From Aphanothece sacrum FPU1 (GTDB taxonomy: Bacteria > Cyanobacteriota > Cyanobacteriia > Cyanobacteriales > Microcystaceae), in assembly GCF_003864295.1 (NCBI RefSeq), contig NZ_BDQK01000006.1:154567-218566 (forward strand): a stretch of 64,000 nucleotides of DNA, written 5' to 3'. The translations under genes and the position numbers were made by a program. The notes beneath the pieces were generated by a model. That model was not told where the DNA came from, made no database searches, and worked only from the letters and a program-made list of their open reading frames with translations. Positions 10,047-19,765 of the stretch are shown in pieces (position 1 is the first letter of the stretch; each line of letters opens with the position of its first letter).

Positions 10047-11708
10047 TTACCTTAAAAGAGTGCGACAACTTCTAACTCTTGATAAAAAGAGGTGCATTTG
10101 CCACAGTAACCAAGAGTCTACTCTCCATGCTCCCATGGAGGATATTTCAGTTGATGATAAACTAGATATTGGCTGATGATATGTTAACCAATTAACGGGT
10201 AAATGACCGATGGGTGTTATGGAGGATAATTCAAACGTCAACTGTTCATATTGTAACCAATTTCCCTCTTTTCGCCAGCCTAAAAGTTCGCCAAATTTCT
10301 TTTCTGTTTCATAATCTTCTTGTCCTCCTATTTGACTCCAGATACTTTCTTGAATTGTAAAACCAAAGTAACCCTTACTATACTGTACCCAAAGTTGATC
10401 AATTGTCCTAATAGCTTGGCAGGAAAAATTTTTAATATCTTCTGGATAAACTTCATTCCAATAGCTTTTTCCCATCACTTTTAATAATAAGTCACTGGTT
10501 TCTAAATCAGCTTCTTTCCAATTTTTTTCTTTGAGTAAATTTCCCAATTTAGTATAATTAATCTGAATATTGTTGATTGTTTTATCAGAAAAAGAAATCT
10601 CTGACTTGCTTTTTGGTTGTTCTTGAGTTAACTTAGAATCTAAAGAGGTCAAAAACTCAGTTTTTGTTTGCCATAGTTTTTGTTTCGTTATAAATTGATT
10701 AGAAAGATAATTTGATAATTCTTCAATTGTTGGTTCTAAAGAAGTTAATTTATCAGGTAATTCAAAGTTAGTTACTTGTTGATTCAACAACTTAGAATTT
10801 AAACAAGCTTCTTTGATTTGTGTCGTTTTTTGATAACTGTTAATCATAAACTCGAAAAATAAATCTGAAAAATTATCTGATTGTTTTAAATTCGATTCAT
10901 TAATTGTCAAGTCAAAGATATTATTAAATAACTCTTGAATTTCCGCAACAATACCATAAAATTCTTCATCAATTTTAATAGCTTGATCGATAAGTGTGTA
11001 AAAAGGATTAAAAAAATCCTGTAAATAATTGTTAAAATCTAGGGTATTTTGTGCTAAGTTAGCAATTTCTTGACGAACTTTTTCAGCTTTTTGTTTATAA
11101 TTATTAATTTCTTCGTAAACTTCTAATTTTTCAAGAACTTTCTGAATAATCTGTTTTTGTTTTTTGGTATCTTCTCTTAAGTTTTCAATTCCATTACCGA
11201 GTAATTTTAGCTTTTCCAACATTAAAAAAGAAGTTTGACCTAAGAGTAGAGTTGCTTTCAAATTTTCTTGCTTTTCATAGTTGAGTTGATCGAGAATGAT
11301 TGGATTATTTTTATTTTTTAACTCTAAGTTTATTCTCTCATAATCTAACATTTTTAGTTCTTGATATTTTTGGATTACGAATTGGTTCAAATTATCACTT
11401 AAAATCAACAAAAAATTATAATAGTAATTATGATATGTTTCTAAACAATTAGTTAAAAGAATATAATCTTGAATTAATAGTTTTAGTTCCGAAAATCTAG
11501 CTTGCTGAGTAATTTTTTCTTTTTTCTTAAGAATTTTGCCAAAATAATAATGACAACGAATACCTTGTCGAATCACTTGCCGCCGTTCTTTTATTTTTTG
11601 TTGAATTTTTTTTAATTGAGTGTTTTTCAGGACTGGTAATTTATATTTTTCTCCATAAATTTGAAGAGTCTTATAAGCAATTAAAGATGGTTTATGTTCA
11701 TTTAACAT
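10047..11708 (-). CDS. Coiled-coil protein with C-terminal GUN4 domain
   Basis: The C-terminal 140 or so residues carry the tetrapyrrole-binding GUN4 signature: LGNLLKEKNWKEADLETSDLLL, then KSYWNEVYPEDIKNFSC, then LWVQYSKGYFGFTIQ, then FGELLGWRKEGNW, then the LPVNWL hairpin. The first 390 or so residues are Lys/Glu/Asn-rich helices without a recognised domain. GUN4 domains bind porphyrins such as protoporphyrin IX and Mg-protoporphyrin. In multidomain cyanobacterial proteins they may act as sensor modules. The gene lies 18 bases after the ABC transporter stop on the same strand, so the two are probably cotranscribed. Its purpose there is unknown. Confidence 0.8.
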   Translation of the reverse strand: MLNEHKPSLIAYKTLQIYGEKYKLPVLKNTQLKKIQQKIKERRQVIRQGIRCHYYFGKILKKKEKITQQARFSELKLLIQDYILLTNCLETYHNYYYNFLLILSDNLNQFVIQKYQELKMLDYERINLELKNKNNPIILDQLNYEKQENLKATLLLGQTSFLMLEKLKLLGNGIENLREDTKKQKQIIQKVLEKLEVYEEINNYKQKAEKVRQEIANLAQNTLDFNNYLQDFFNPFYTLIDQAIKIDEEFYGIVAEIQELFNNIFDLTINESNLKQSDNFSDLFFEFMINSYQKTTQIKEACLNSKLLNQQVTNFELPDKLTSLEPTIEELSNYLSNQFITKQKLWQTKTEFLTSLDSKLTQEQPKSKSEISFSDKTINNIQINYTKLGNLLKEKNWKEADLETSDLLLKVMGKSYWNEVYPEDIKNFSCQAIRTIDQLWVQYSKGYFGFTIQESIWSQIGGQEDYETEKKFGELLGWRKEGNWLQYEQLTFELSSITPIGHLPVNWLTYHQPISSLSSTEISSMGAWRVDSWLLWQMHLFLSRVRSCRTLLR

Positions 11709-11726
11709 AGTAAAAATTTGGTATAA

Positions 11727-13754
11727 TTATTGATTATTTATGACTTTAACCCATTTTAAAATATTGGGGTTTTTATCATAACGGTAGGTAAACCCATCTT
11801 CAGCAACAATTGTTTTTCCTCGACTGGCTTTACTTCTAATGGTATTAAGGGCATATTTGCTTAATTGTTCCATTTCTTCGTGAGATAAACCTGTAGTTGT
11901 TTCTATTTTTAATGAATTTTCTCCGATTTCGGCAGCTTTTTTTTCCTTGGTTTCTATGTTTTTATTTGATAAAGATTTTTCCAGGGGTGTTTGTGATAGC
12001 TGATAATCTTTCATATCCACTAAATGCCAACTAGAATCTTCCGAAAGTTCTAAAACTTTGTGATGATAATTAAACAAACTTTCTCGATGTCCTACACTAA
12101 TAAATGTCTTTCCTGTTTGTTGTAGTTGCGTGTATAAATTTGCTTCATTTTGTAAATCTAAAGCACTAGTTGCCTCATCTAAAATTATAAAATTAGAATT
12201 ATTAACCAATAATCTAGCAAAAGCAAGGCGTTGTTGTTCTCCCAAAGATAAAATATTTTCCCAAGGTACTTCAGCTTCAAAACTTTCCACTTTGGTGACG
12301 ATATTTTGAAGATTAACTTCTTCTAAAATCTCTGTTAGTTCTGATTCAGTTAAATAACGATTAGTTTTGGGATAAAGTAATTGTTCTCGCAGGTTTCCGA
12401 GAATAATATAAGGACGTTGGGGTAAAAATAACATATCCTCTAAAGAAGGTCGCAGTAAATCTCCGGTTCCGGAATTCCACAAACCAGCTATTGCCCGCAA
12501 AAGAGAACTTTTTCCTCTGCCACTCGGGCCAACAATTAATAACCCTTGTCCTGGTTCAACAGAAACAGACAAGTTTTCAACAATAACTTTTGCATAATCT
12601 GGTGTTTGCAAGGTAACATTTTCAAAAGCGATATGGTTTTCTTCGATAACGTTAATGGTACTAACATCTTTACGTTGCTTGCCAACTTTTTTTAAAGCAT
12701 TGGATAAGCTATCAAACCGTTCAATATAACTAATAAATCTCCCTGAGTCTCCAACTTCATCTACTAAGGCGGCTAAAGCATTAGCAAAGGAATGACAAGC
12801 ATAGCTGACTTGAGTAACTTCTCCAAAATCAATATCTCCTCTAATATAGATAGGAGCAACAATTAAAAAAGGAAAGATTTGAATAGTTGCTTGATATGCC
12901 CGCTTAAAAAGTTCTTGATTTTTTTCCCAATCAATCTTACTAAAAGTCTGATCAATTACCTCATTAAATCTTCGCTGAATAATATTTAATTCTTGGGTTT
13001 CTCCTCGGAAAAAGGCAATAGATTCTGCATGAGTCCGAACATGGGTTAAAGCATAATTATAATTCGCTTCAACTTCTAATTTTTCTTGATTAATTTTATT
13101 TAAGCGATCGCTTAGATAAACAGCTATTATATTACCCAGAATTGTACAAACAATAAGAATAATAGCAATGGTTTGGGAAATTGACCAGAGAATAACCATA
13201 AACACTACCATCTCCATAATTTTTTCTAAGCAGGTTGCCCCAAAGTTTATGATAGTTCTGGCAATAGGTTCAATTTCTTGAGCTAAACGTTGATCTGGGT
13301 TTTCAATCTCAGATTGAAAATTAATTTTATAATAGGCCCGATTGCTAAAATATTCCTGTAAAATATTTTTATTAATCCATTGATACCAATCTAGGGCGAT
13401 TAACTTTCTAAAAAACTTAGAAAATCCAGTAAAAAAAATTACCCCTAAAAGAGTAAAAGAATACAGAATCAACATATTATTAAATACAGGTAAATTCTTT
13501 TCTTCAATAACATCGATTAAATCTCTAAAAATAAAGCTATTTAAAGCATTTAAAGCTACTAGGATGACTAAAAATACAACTAATAAAAATAACATTCCCC
13601 AAGCACGAATTATCTCGGAGAAAGCTCTATTTTCTGATTCCTTTGGATACCAATAAAGTTGAAGGAAAGACAATAGTTTAAGAAGAAAAGTATTATTAAA
13701 GGAAGTGTTAGCTTCCCTCTCCATATTGTCCATTAAATTTTCTGAGACTTGCAT
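11727..13754 (-). CDS. SbmA/BacA-like ABC transporter, fused permease and ATPase
   Basis: The N-terminal transmembrane domain (about residues 40-330) has the ABC_membrane_2/SbmA-BacA look: FIFRDLIDVIEEKNLPVF, then the LDWYQWINKNILQEYFSNRAYY block, then NPDQRLAQEIE. The C-terminal ATPase has Walker A GPSGRGKSSLLR, signature LSLGEQQRLAFARLL, Walker B NFIILDEATSALD and the H-loop VGHR. A 100-residue tail follows with a linker and a small domain (HEEMEQLSKYALNTIRSKAS). Aeruginosin clusters usually carry an ABC exporter, and this one heads the block of tailoring genes, so export of the peptide is a reasonable guess. Close relatives also act as general peptide or vitamin transporters. Confidence 0.8.
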   Translation of the reverse strand: MQVSENLMDNMEREANTSFNNTFLLKLLSFLQLYWYPKESENRAFSEIIRAWGMLFLLVVFLVILVALNALNSFIFRDLIDVIEEKNLPVFNNMLILYSFTLLGVIFFTGFSKFFRKLIALDWYQWINKNILQEYFSNRAYYKINFQSEIENPDQRLAQEIEPIARTIINFGATCLEKIMEMVVFMVILWSISQTIAIILIVCTILGNIIAVYLSDRLNKINQEKLEVEANYNYALTHVRTHAESIAFFRGETQELNIIQRRFNEVIDQTFSKIDWEKNQELFKRAYQATIQIFPFLIVAPIYIRGDIDFGEVTQVSYACHSFANALAALVDEVGDSGRFISYIERFDSLSNALKKVGKQRKDVSTINVIEENHIAFENVTLQTPDYAKVIVENLSVSVEPGQGLLIVGPSGRGKSSLLRAIAGLWNSGTGDLLRPSLEDMLFLPQRPYIILGNLREQLLYPKTNRYLTESELTEILEEVNLQNIVTKVESFEAEVPWENILSLGEQQRLAFARLLVNNSNFIILDEATSALDLQNEANLYTQLQQTGKTFISVGHRESLFNYHHKVLELSEDSSWHLVDMKDYQLSQTPLEKSLSNKNIETKEKKAAEIGENSLKIETTTGLSHEEMEQLSKYALNTIRSKASRGKTIVAEDGFTYRYDKNPNILKWVKVINNQ

Positions 13755-14087
13755 AGCACATTATTTAGCTTTTAAAGACAATTCCTATGTACTTTATTGA
13801 GCGAGTGTAGTCTTAGAGGTTTCCCCTATGAACAACTCGCGTTGATTTTAGGGATGTTTATACCCATTGCCCTATCCTCTTTTCGGTGGTCTACGGATTT
13901 GTCTGCGCCGCCAGTTCAACTGGACTTCGCTCTAAAGGCTGTTTGAATCCATCGTCGCGGGTGAGTCGCCTGACCATCCACAATATAACATAAAGCCGTC
14001 CTCAAAGGACGGGGTTTCTACTCAAGTTTTCGATGAGAATCTCAAATCGGCATAATGCGGCAATGATTTTGATGAAAAACCAATAAT
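13755..14087. other. Intergenic region with possible IS200/IS605-type right-end remnant
   Basis: Contains no ORF. A GC-rich stretch at 13880-14025 folds into several short stems, ending with the perfect hairpin GCCGTCCTCAAAGGACGGGG at 13993-14012 followed by TTTCTACT. That arrangement resembles the 3' end of IS200/IS605-family elements, where the right end also encodes omega-type RNA for TnpB. No tnpA or tnpB is present. It could also simply be a terminator of a lost gene. Confidence 0.35.
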
Positions 14088-15251
14088 TCAGCAAACCCTA
14101 TTTAATAGTTGATGAGCTTCTTTTAAGAGATTAGGAATTATCATTTGATGAGGACTATTTTTTAGATAAGGTATTAAATCAAACTGAGATAATTTTTCGG
14201 CTGTATTGCCAGGAAACCAAGGATCTTGGGTTTTTAAGTGATTATAACGTCTTTGGGCATATTCCAACATATCATAAGCAATAGCTAAGTTTCTTAACCA
14301 TAAAATAATAGGAATATTGATTTGACCAGGAGTGTCTTCATAGGAAGGTAAACCAACATACCAACTATTAACCCAATCTTCTCCTAATTGGGTGATCGCT
14401 TCTGTTTGCAAACGATTTAAAATAGGTAGTAAAATGTTGTCAGCTTCTGCTAAAAGTCCCAAAACATTAAGGTGTTCATCAAAATCTGATGGTTGAGCAG
14501 CCCCTAAACTTAAGGTATGAACTTGAGAATGACTTAAACAAAATAGATCATTAAACAACATTGGACTCAAAGGATCACAAAGATTAACTAATTTTTGTGG
14601 CGGTTTATAAAGCATTCCACCTTTATCAGAGGGACTAATAATAAAGACTCCTAGATCATAACGATTTGCTGTTTCTATAGCTGGCCAATTAAACTGATTA
14701 ATGTAATACCAATGCAAATTGACATAATCGAATTGATTAGTTTGAATTGTTTTTATTATTAAATTTGTTGGGCCATGGCTAGAAAAACCTCGAAAACGAA
14801 CTTTCCCCTCTGCTTGTAATTGTTTGATCACATCAACACAACCTTGAGGACGAATACTATCACGAAGTTGCTGCTCATTATTAATCCCATGTATGGTTAA
14901 AAAATCCACATAATCTAACCCTAAATGAACTAAAGATTGCTCAAATAAATGGCGAAACTTTTGGGGATCAGATTGAGGCATTACTTTAGTTTGTACCAGT
15001 ATTTCTTGACGAGGCAGTTGAGGAAAAATCTCCCCTAACTGCATTTCTGAAGTGCCATAAATTCGAGCTGTTTCGAGATGATTAATTCCCACTGCTAAGG
15101 AACGATGAATCGTTGCTATAACATTGTTTTGATTATCTTGAGGAATTTTCTCTCTGGGATATTCTTTAAACTCATCATAAATGAAACGAACTCCTCCACA
15201 AGAAAAGATGGGTATTTGTATCTCTGTACGTCCAAATCTACGATATTGCAT
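14088..15251 (-). CDS. Aldo/keto reductase
   Basis: A TIM-barrel NADPH-dependent oxidoreductase of 387 residues. Catalytic residues are visible: Tyr in HLETARIYGTSE, Lys in EILVQTKV and His in VDFLTIHGIN. The usual catalytic Asp position in FDTAxxYG reads Glu here (LETARIYG). Related single-copy AKRs are widespread in cyanobacteria, so this may be housekeeping rather than part of the peptide pathway. It is separated from the upstream sulfotransferase stop by a single base, so the two share a transcript. A reductive tailoring role is possible but unsupported. Confidence 0.8.
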   Translation of the reverse strand: MQYRRFGRTEIQIPIFSCGGVRFIYDEFKEYPREKIPQDNQNNVIATIHRSLAVGINHLETARIYGTSEMQLGEIFPQLPRQEILVQTKVMPQSDPQKFRHLFEQSLVHLGLDYVDFLTIHGINNEQQLRDSIRPQGCVDVIKQLQAEGKVRFRGFSSHGPTNLIIKTIQTNQFDYVNLHWYYINQFNWPAIETANRYDLGVFIISPSDKGGMLYKPPQKLVNLCDPLSPMLFNDLFCLSHSQVHTLSLGAAQPSDFDEHLNVLGLLAEADNILLPILNRLQTEAITQLGEDWVNSWYVGLPSYEDTPGQINIPIILWLRNLAIAYDMLEYAQRRYNHLKTQDPWFPGNTAEKLSQFDLIPYLKNSPHQMIIPNLLKEAHQLLNRVC

Positions 15252-15252
15252 T

Positions 15253-16368
15253 TTACTTTAAAAATAATGTATTAGGAACAATAAAATCGGATGTTAGAAT
15301 GATTAAAGATTCTTTTAATGTTTCTCTAATCTCGTTTATATCCTTTGTTGTCAACTCAACTTGTTGCTCCCTGAGATTCATTTTTGATAAAACTGTATCA
15401 GCTTGTGAATCTTTCTGCAATACTTCAAAGACTTGACTTAAATTATTCGTCGGTATATCACAATATTTTAATATTTCTAAGACAGTTTGTTGGGAATCAG
15501 CTTTTAAGTCTTCAAAACGAATAGCAATAGAAGAAGGAAACTGTTTTTCTAGCAATAAATAACGTTCCATTACAGATAACCATAAAAGAGTTAAAATTTT
15601 TACATAAGATAAAGGTTTATCCTTCCTATAATTAGCAATTAAAGGACTAATTTGACTAGCTTCTTTGTCCATTTCTAGTAATGAGTCAATTTGCTCAGGA
15701 ATTTTTCCTAAAGAAGCACGAAAAGCTGAGTCCATCCAACTTTCTATGTCCCGATATAAGAAGATTATTTTTGCTTCAGGAAAGTTCTGTAAGATTAAGT
15801 CGGCAATTTCAATTCCATAACTTCTAAATTTAATTACCTGTGTCGATGTCTGACCTGATTTACAAAATAATTTCGTGCAATTTTCAACTAATTGACTAAT
15901 TTGACCGTCATTACTTCCATCCCATTGTCGCATAATGACCAGTTGATCATATACTCCTGGTTCTGAAAAACTGACGGTATTTTCTAGTTGATTGAAAACA
16001 GAATTAAGGAGGGTTGAACCGCAACGCCCCACTGAATAAATCAGGATCAGTTTTTGGGGTTTTTCTCTCTCTTGTGCTATTTTTGATAAGTCATCAAAAG
16101 TTATGACAATTAATCGCTGTGCATGATTATACTGTGCTTGATAAAAGAAAGGAAATTGATAAAGATCAATACCGGGATTAGTTTCAACAAAAATAGCTAA
16201 TTTTTCTGAGAAATCAAGACAATATAAATTAATATTAGGCTGATGAATAATAAGATTGATATCTATCCATTTTTCTTCTTCATAGTCAAAATCTTCTAGA
16301 CAAGGAATTCCTAAAGAATGAGGTTTGTTTTTTCTGTTAATTTTCAAAATTTTAGCTTGTATTGTCAT
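15253..16368 (-). CDS. Sulfotransferase-fold protein (PAPS-dependent)
   Basis: The 5'-phosphosulfate binding loop is clear: LILIYSVGRCGSTLLNSV around residues 100-117. The 3'-phosphate binding strand-helix follows (AKIIFLYRDIESWMDSAF) and then a domain rich in helices with the conserved RFEDLKADSQ segment. The first 90 residues are family-variable. It would transfer sulfate from PAPS to a hydroxyl. Sulfated aeruginosins are known and their clusters carry a sulfotransferase (AerL), so this is a candidate tailoring enzyme here. It is cotranscribed with the AKR. An AerL orthology is not claimed from sequence alone. Confidence 0.75.
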   Translation of the reverse strand: MTIQAKILKINRKNKPHSLGIPCLEDFDYEEEKWIDINLIIHQPNINLYCLDFSEKLAIFVETNPGIDLYQFPFFYQAQYNHAQRLIVITFDDLSKIAQEREKPQKLILIYSVGRCGSTLLNSVFNQLENTVSFSEPGVYDQLVIMRQWDGSNDGQISQLVENCTKLFCKSGQTSTQVIKFRSYGIEIADLILQNFPEAKIIFLYRDIESWMDSAFRASLGKIPEQIDSLLEMDKEASQISPLIANYRKDKPLSYVKILTLLWLSVMERYLLLEKQFPSSIAIRFEDLKADSQQTVLEILKYCDIPTNNLSQVFEVLQKDSQADTVLSKMNLREQQVELTTKDINEIRETLKESLIILTSDFIVPNTLFLK

Positions 16369-16493
16369 AATTTTAATCCAATAATTTAAAGAAAATAAAA
16401 TAAGCTGCTGAGTTTAATCCATTCTTTTTTGTCAGCTATATTTATTGACTATTACCACATTTTTTTATTGATTCTCAACCGTGAATTATAAAG

Positions 16494-17207
16494 TCAAATT
16501 GTATAACCAAACAGTTGAATTTCCTTCTCAAATAATTGAGAAATTTTTTTTATTTCTTCTTTGGTTAATGTGGTTGTAGAAGTTTTTTTATCTTGACGAT
16601 ATTGTCCTTTGGCTTTCGGAAGTAATAGCATTTCAGGGAGATTAAGCTGTAAACGAATATTTTCTATTTCTTGCTCTAAATTTTCATATAAATAAACTTG
16701 ATCAACAACAATTTCCTTGTCAATGGTATAAATATCAAAACCCCATTTTCGTAAACCAAAAATCAAATCAGAATTGATAAAATCTGATAAAGTCATCTTT
16801 TCATCCTTTTCAGGCAAATAACTAATGTAATGATAATATAATGATATTATGCGATCGTAAGGGTTTCTTTCAAAGCAAAACTTAAAATATTCATACCAAA
16901 TTTCATCGTTTAACCAATTTTTTATCTCCCTGGCTGATATATGATTATAAAATACAATTGACTGTGGCTTTTTAAAGATCCTGGTATCAGTAGTAGTCAA
17001 TAAAACTTCATAATTTTGGGGACCTGGATAACCCAATTTTTTTCTAATTACTTCGTCTTCTCTTGAAATGGGAGTGATAATATCATTTTTACCACAAAAC
17101 TTAGAAAGGGCAATTTCCATGCTAGTTCCTGCAGTTTTTGAGGTTTTAAAGAAGATAAATTTATATTTGTGGGAAATAATCACAAGAATTTTTGAGAATA
17201 ACACCAA
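16494..17207 (-). CDS. Sulfotransferase family 2-like protein
   Basis: A 237-residue protein with a PAPS-binding loop near the N-terminus (YKFIFFKTSKTAGTSMEIAL) and the second PAPS motif CFERNPYDRIISLYYHYI about residues 116-133. These match carbohydrate-type (family 2) sulfotransferases. The extended frame begins at TTG; an in-frame GTG at 17183 gives the more usual family start (VIISHKYKF) and I consider it likely. Neither has a strong ribosome site. It is distinct in sequence from the neighbouring sulfotransferase, so the two probably modify different positions or substrates. Divergent from the glycosyltransferase, with a 224-base promoter region between. Confidence 0.72.
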   Translation of the reverse strand: MVLFSKILVIISHKYKFIFFKTSKTAGTSMEIALSKFCGKNDIITPISREDEVIRKKLGYPGPQNYEVLLTTTDTRIFKKPQSIVFYNHISAREIKNWLNDEIWYEYFKFCFERNPYDRIISLYYHYISYLPEKDEKMTLSDFINSDLIFGLRKWGFDIYTIDKEIVVDQVYLYENLEQEIENIRLQLNLPEMLLLPKAKGQYRQDKKTSTTTLTKEEIKKISQLFEKEIQLFGYTI

Positions 17208-17431
17208 TGGAAATAAGTGGAAGAAATACTAGTTACTGTATTTTTACTTAATACAAACACCGAAAATTAGCATTTTTAATTCCTTTTAAAGAATATATCA
17301 TACAAAGAAGAATATTAATCTATTAATATTTACTTTTCTTTATGTAGATTAAATTTTCCTGAATTTTGGAGTTTAAATACTTATTCTTAGGTACTATAGG
17401 CTAATAATTGTCATTAGACCCCTGATAAGAC

Positions 17432-18694
17432 GTGAAAATTGCTTTTTTTGATTATATTTGGACTCTGGCTGAACCGCCAAAATTTGGCTCAGGCATTTTA
17501 TGCTATCAGTTAGCTCTTCGTCTTGCTTGCTCTAATGATGTCATTTTTTATGGGTCAAAATCTTCCGAACATAAAGAGTTAGAATATTTTGAAGATGGTA
17601 TTACTTATCAGAGAATTCCAACTAACTTGATTGATAAAATATTAGGTTGGTTACGAGTGTTAGATGAGTGGAAAATTTTACCCAAAAAGCGTCCTTTTTA
17701 TGCTTCAATTTTATGTGATTTTAGATATTATTGGCAGATCGCTAAAAACTTACAATTACAAAATTGTGATATTATCCAAATAAATTTTACGTTTCACATT
17801 GCCCCTCTAATTCGTGCGTTAAATCCTCAGGCAAAAATAGTTGTTTATTTACAAACTGAGTGGTTAACTCAACTTGATCATCAGATGGTTGAACGGCAAT
17901 TACAAGGAGTAAATATGGTCATTGGTTGTAGTGATTATATCACTAATAAAATTCGTAATCAATTTCCTAATATTCCTTGTGAAACAGTTTACAATGGAGT
18001 AGATATTAATCATTTTAATGTTAATCCTGATATCAAAAAAAATAATGATATTGTCACCCTACTTTTTGTGGGTAGAGTCTCACCAGAAAAAGGAATACAT
18101 ATTTTACTAGAAGCTTTTAATAAAGTAATAGAAAAATATCCCCAAGTTCAGCTAAAAATTGTGGGACCTGAAGGAAAAGATGGGGTATTACCATTACAAA
18201 TGCTGGATACAGAAGAATTATACACACAAAATCTTATCCCTTTTTATACGGGAAAATATAGTCAGCAATTACGAGAAATTATTTCTGTTAATGCTTCTAG
18301 TTCAGTTTTTTTTGTCGGCCCTGTTGAACAACTCGATTTAGTTAAATATTATCAAGAGGCCGACATTTTTGTATTTCCCTCAGTTTGGAATGAACCTTTT
18401 GGAATCCCATTAATTGAAGCAATGGCGATGGAATTACCTGTTGTGGCCACTTATAGCGGTGCTTTTCCAGAAATTGTTGAAGAACAAAAAACAGGCTTGT
18501 TAGTTGAACGTGCTAACCCTAATGCTTTAGCTAACGCCATTTTACAACTTCTTGATAATAAAAACATTCGTCACACTATGGGAAAAGCTGGACGCAATAA
18601 GGTAGTTAAACAATTTACCTGGGAAAAAATTAGTGAAAATCTATTAAGTAAGTACACTAATGTTAACCCATCTATTTCTAACGAATTCTGTTAA
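17432..18694 (+). CDS. GT-B fold glycosyltransferase, family 4
   Basis: A retaining glycosyltransferase of 420 residues. The donor-binding half shows LLFVGRVSPEKGIHILLEAF and the EX7E motif region EPFGIPLIEAMAMELPVVAT, and the acceptor half starts with KIAFFDYIWTLAEPPKFGSG. The start codon is GTG. It is flanked by sulfotransferase and oxygenase genes, and aeruginosides are known to carry a sugar on Choi, added by AerI in Planktothrix, so it is a plausible tailoring enzyme. GT4 members also make cell-envelope glycans, so the substrate is uncertain. Transcribed alone from a promoter shared divergently with the minus-strand sulfotransferase. Confidence 0.82.
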   Translation: MKIAFFDYIWTLAEPPKFGSGILCYQLALRLACSNDVIFYGSKSSEHKELEYFEDGITYQRIPTNLIDKILGWLRVLDEWKILPKKRPFYASILCDFRYYWQIAKNLQLQNCDIIQINFTFHIAPLIRALNPQAKIVVYLQTEWLTQLDHQMVERQLQGVNMVIGCSDYITNKIRNQFPNIPCETVYNGVDINHFNVNPDIKKNNDIVTLLFVGRVSPEKGIHILLEAFNKVIEKYPQVQLKIVGPEGKDGVLPLQMLDTEELYTQNLIPFYTGKYSQQLREIISVNASSSVFFVGPVEQLDLVKYYQEADIFVFPSVWNEPFGIPLIEAMAMELPVVATYSGAFPEIVEEQKTGLLVERANPNALANAILQLLDNKNIRHTMGKAGRNKVVKQFTWEKISENLLSKYTNVNPSISNEFC

Positions 18695-18740
18695 ATCAAC
18701 TTTTCAGTTTTGGATGAAGTTAATTCAACTAGTGCATCAA

Positions 18741-19658
18741 CTAATTCTGATTACTGTATATGTGTAGATGTTTAGCTTCCCATTCTTGGTAATAATCTTT
18801 AACAGAAATGGAGGAATATTTACGGGGATTATCCTCACTAACACACTTTTCAAAGCAGCGAATTTCAGCATCATCATTAGGACTTACTTTAAAAGCAAGT
18901 GAGTACCGAGATTGATGTTTATAAAATTCTTCTTCGGGAATAGAAACTTTATGCAATGTAGAATAAAGTTGATCATTTGTCCATCGTTGAATTAGGTCTT
19001 CCATAATGACAACTACTGTACCTGGAATAGAGGAAACGGGAATCCATTGCTGTTGTCTTGTACATATTTCTAGACCTTTAGCTTCATCTTGAAATATTAA
19101 GCCAAATGTTCCGGCTCCAGTATGGGGTTTAAACCTAAATTTATTCGGTTCTGGAGAATTATTAATAGGTGGATAATGAAGTAAAGCTCCGTGGCAATTT
19201 TTGTCAGAAATTAAATCGGTTAAATCTGTTGGTAAAAGTTGCAAACTCATGGCCAATGCTTGAAATAAATTCCATGATAAATCTTCACAGCCTTGGAAAA
19301 ATTCCATCACAGTGTCACGAAAACCTGGTAAATTTTCCGGCCACTGACTGATAGGGTGACGTTTTTCAGCAGCATAATTGAATATTTCTTGAGTTCTTGA
19401 GTTATTTCTATAATATCCAATACTTGGTTCTTTTGGATTGAGTGCCAATTGCATTTTTTCCTCTAGAGGTAAATCAAAAAAAGCCTTTGATTCGGCAAAA
19501 ACTTGAGCCACTAAATCGGTCGAAAAGCCATAATTTTTCAGATATAAACAACCTACGTCAGCTAGAGCAGCATAAAATTGTTGAGCTACTGTTTTTTTCT
19601 CCAGTGGGTTCCCTTCTAAAAAGGGCTGAAAGTCAATAATCGGAATCATTTGATTCAT
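18741..19658 (-). CDS. 2OG-Fe(II) oxygenase-fold enzyme with HxG iron motif (paralogue 1)
   Basis: The isopenicillin N synthase-like family is clear from the N-terminus (IPIIDFQPFLEG, then GCLYLKNYGF) and the core. The first iron ligand is His179 in FKPHTGAGTFGLIFQD. The second position of the HxD motif, normally Asp, is Gly181. The distal His236 (YSTLHKV) and the 2-oxoglutarate anchor Arg251 in SRYSLAF are intact, so the protein is not simply decayed. Fe/2OG halogenases (SyrB2 with Ala, WelO5 and BesD with Gly) lack this carboxylate so that chloride can bind iron. I therefore read this as a candidate halogenase. It is 107 bases downstream of a paralogue with the same change. An oxygenase with altered chemistry is the main alternative. 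Confidence 0.7.
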   Translation of the reverse strand: MNQMIPIIDFQPFLEGNPLEKKTVAQQFYAALADVGCLYLKNYGFSTDLVAQVFAESKAFFDLPLEEKMQLALNPKEPSIGYYRNNSRTQEIFNYAAEKRHPISQWPENLPGFRDTVMEFFQGCEDLSWNLFQALAMSLQLLPTDLTDLISDKNCHGALLHYPPINNSPEPNKFRFKPHTGAGTFGLIFQDEAKGLEICTRQQQWIPVSSIPGTVVVIMEDLIQRWTNDQLYSTLHKVSIPEEEFYKHQSRYSLAFKVSPNDDAEIRCFEKCVSEDNPRKYSSISVKDYYQEWEAKHLHIYSNQN

Positions 19659-19765
19659 TTACAATTAAACCTTATAATTTCCTAAATTAAGCGAAAAAAT
19701 CTTAACCAAAAACTGTTGAATCAACTTTTAGGCTTTGAATTAAATTGATTCGACTAGCTCATCAA

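Noticed and set aside
9991..10176. Short plus-strand ORF of 61 codons
   Set aside because: It is antisense to the C-terminal end of the GUN4-domain gene, has no ribosome site and reads low-complexity sequence.
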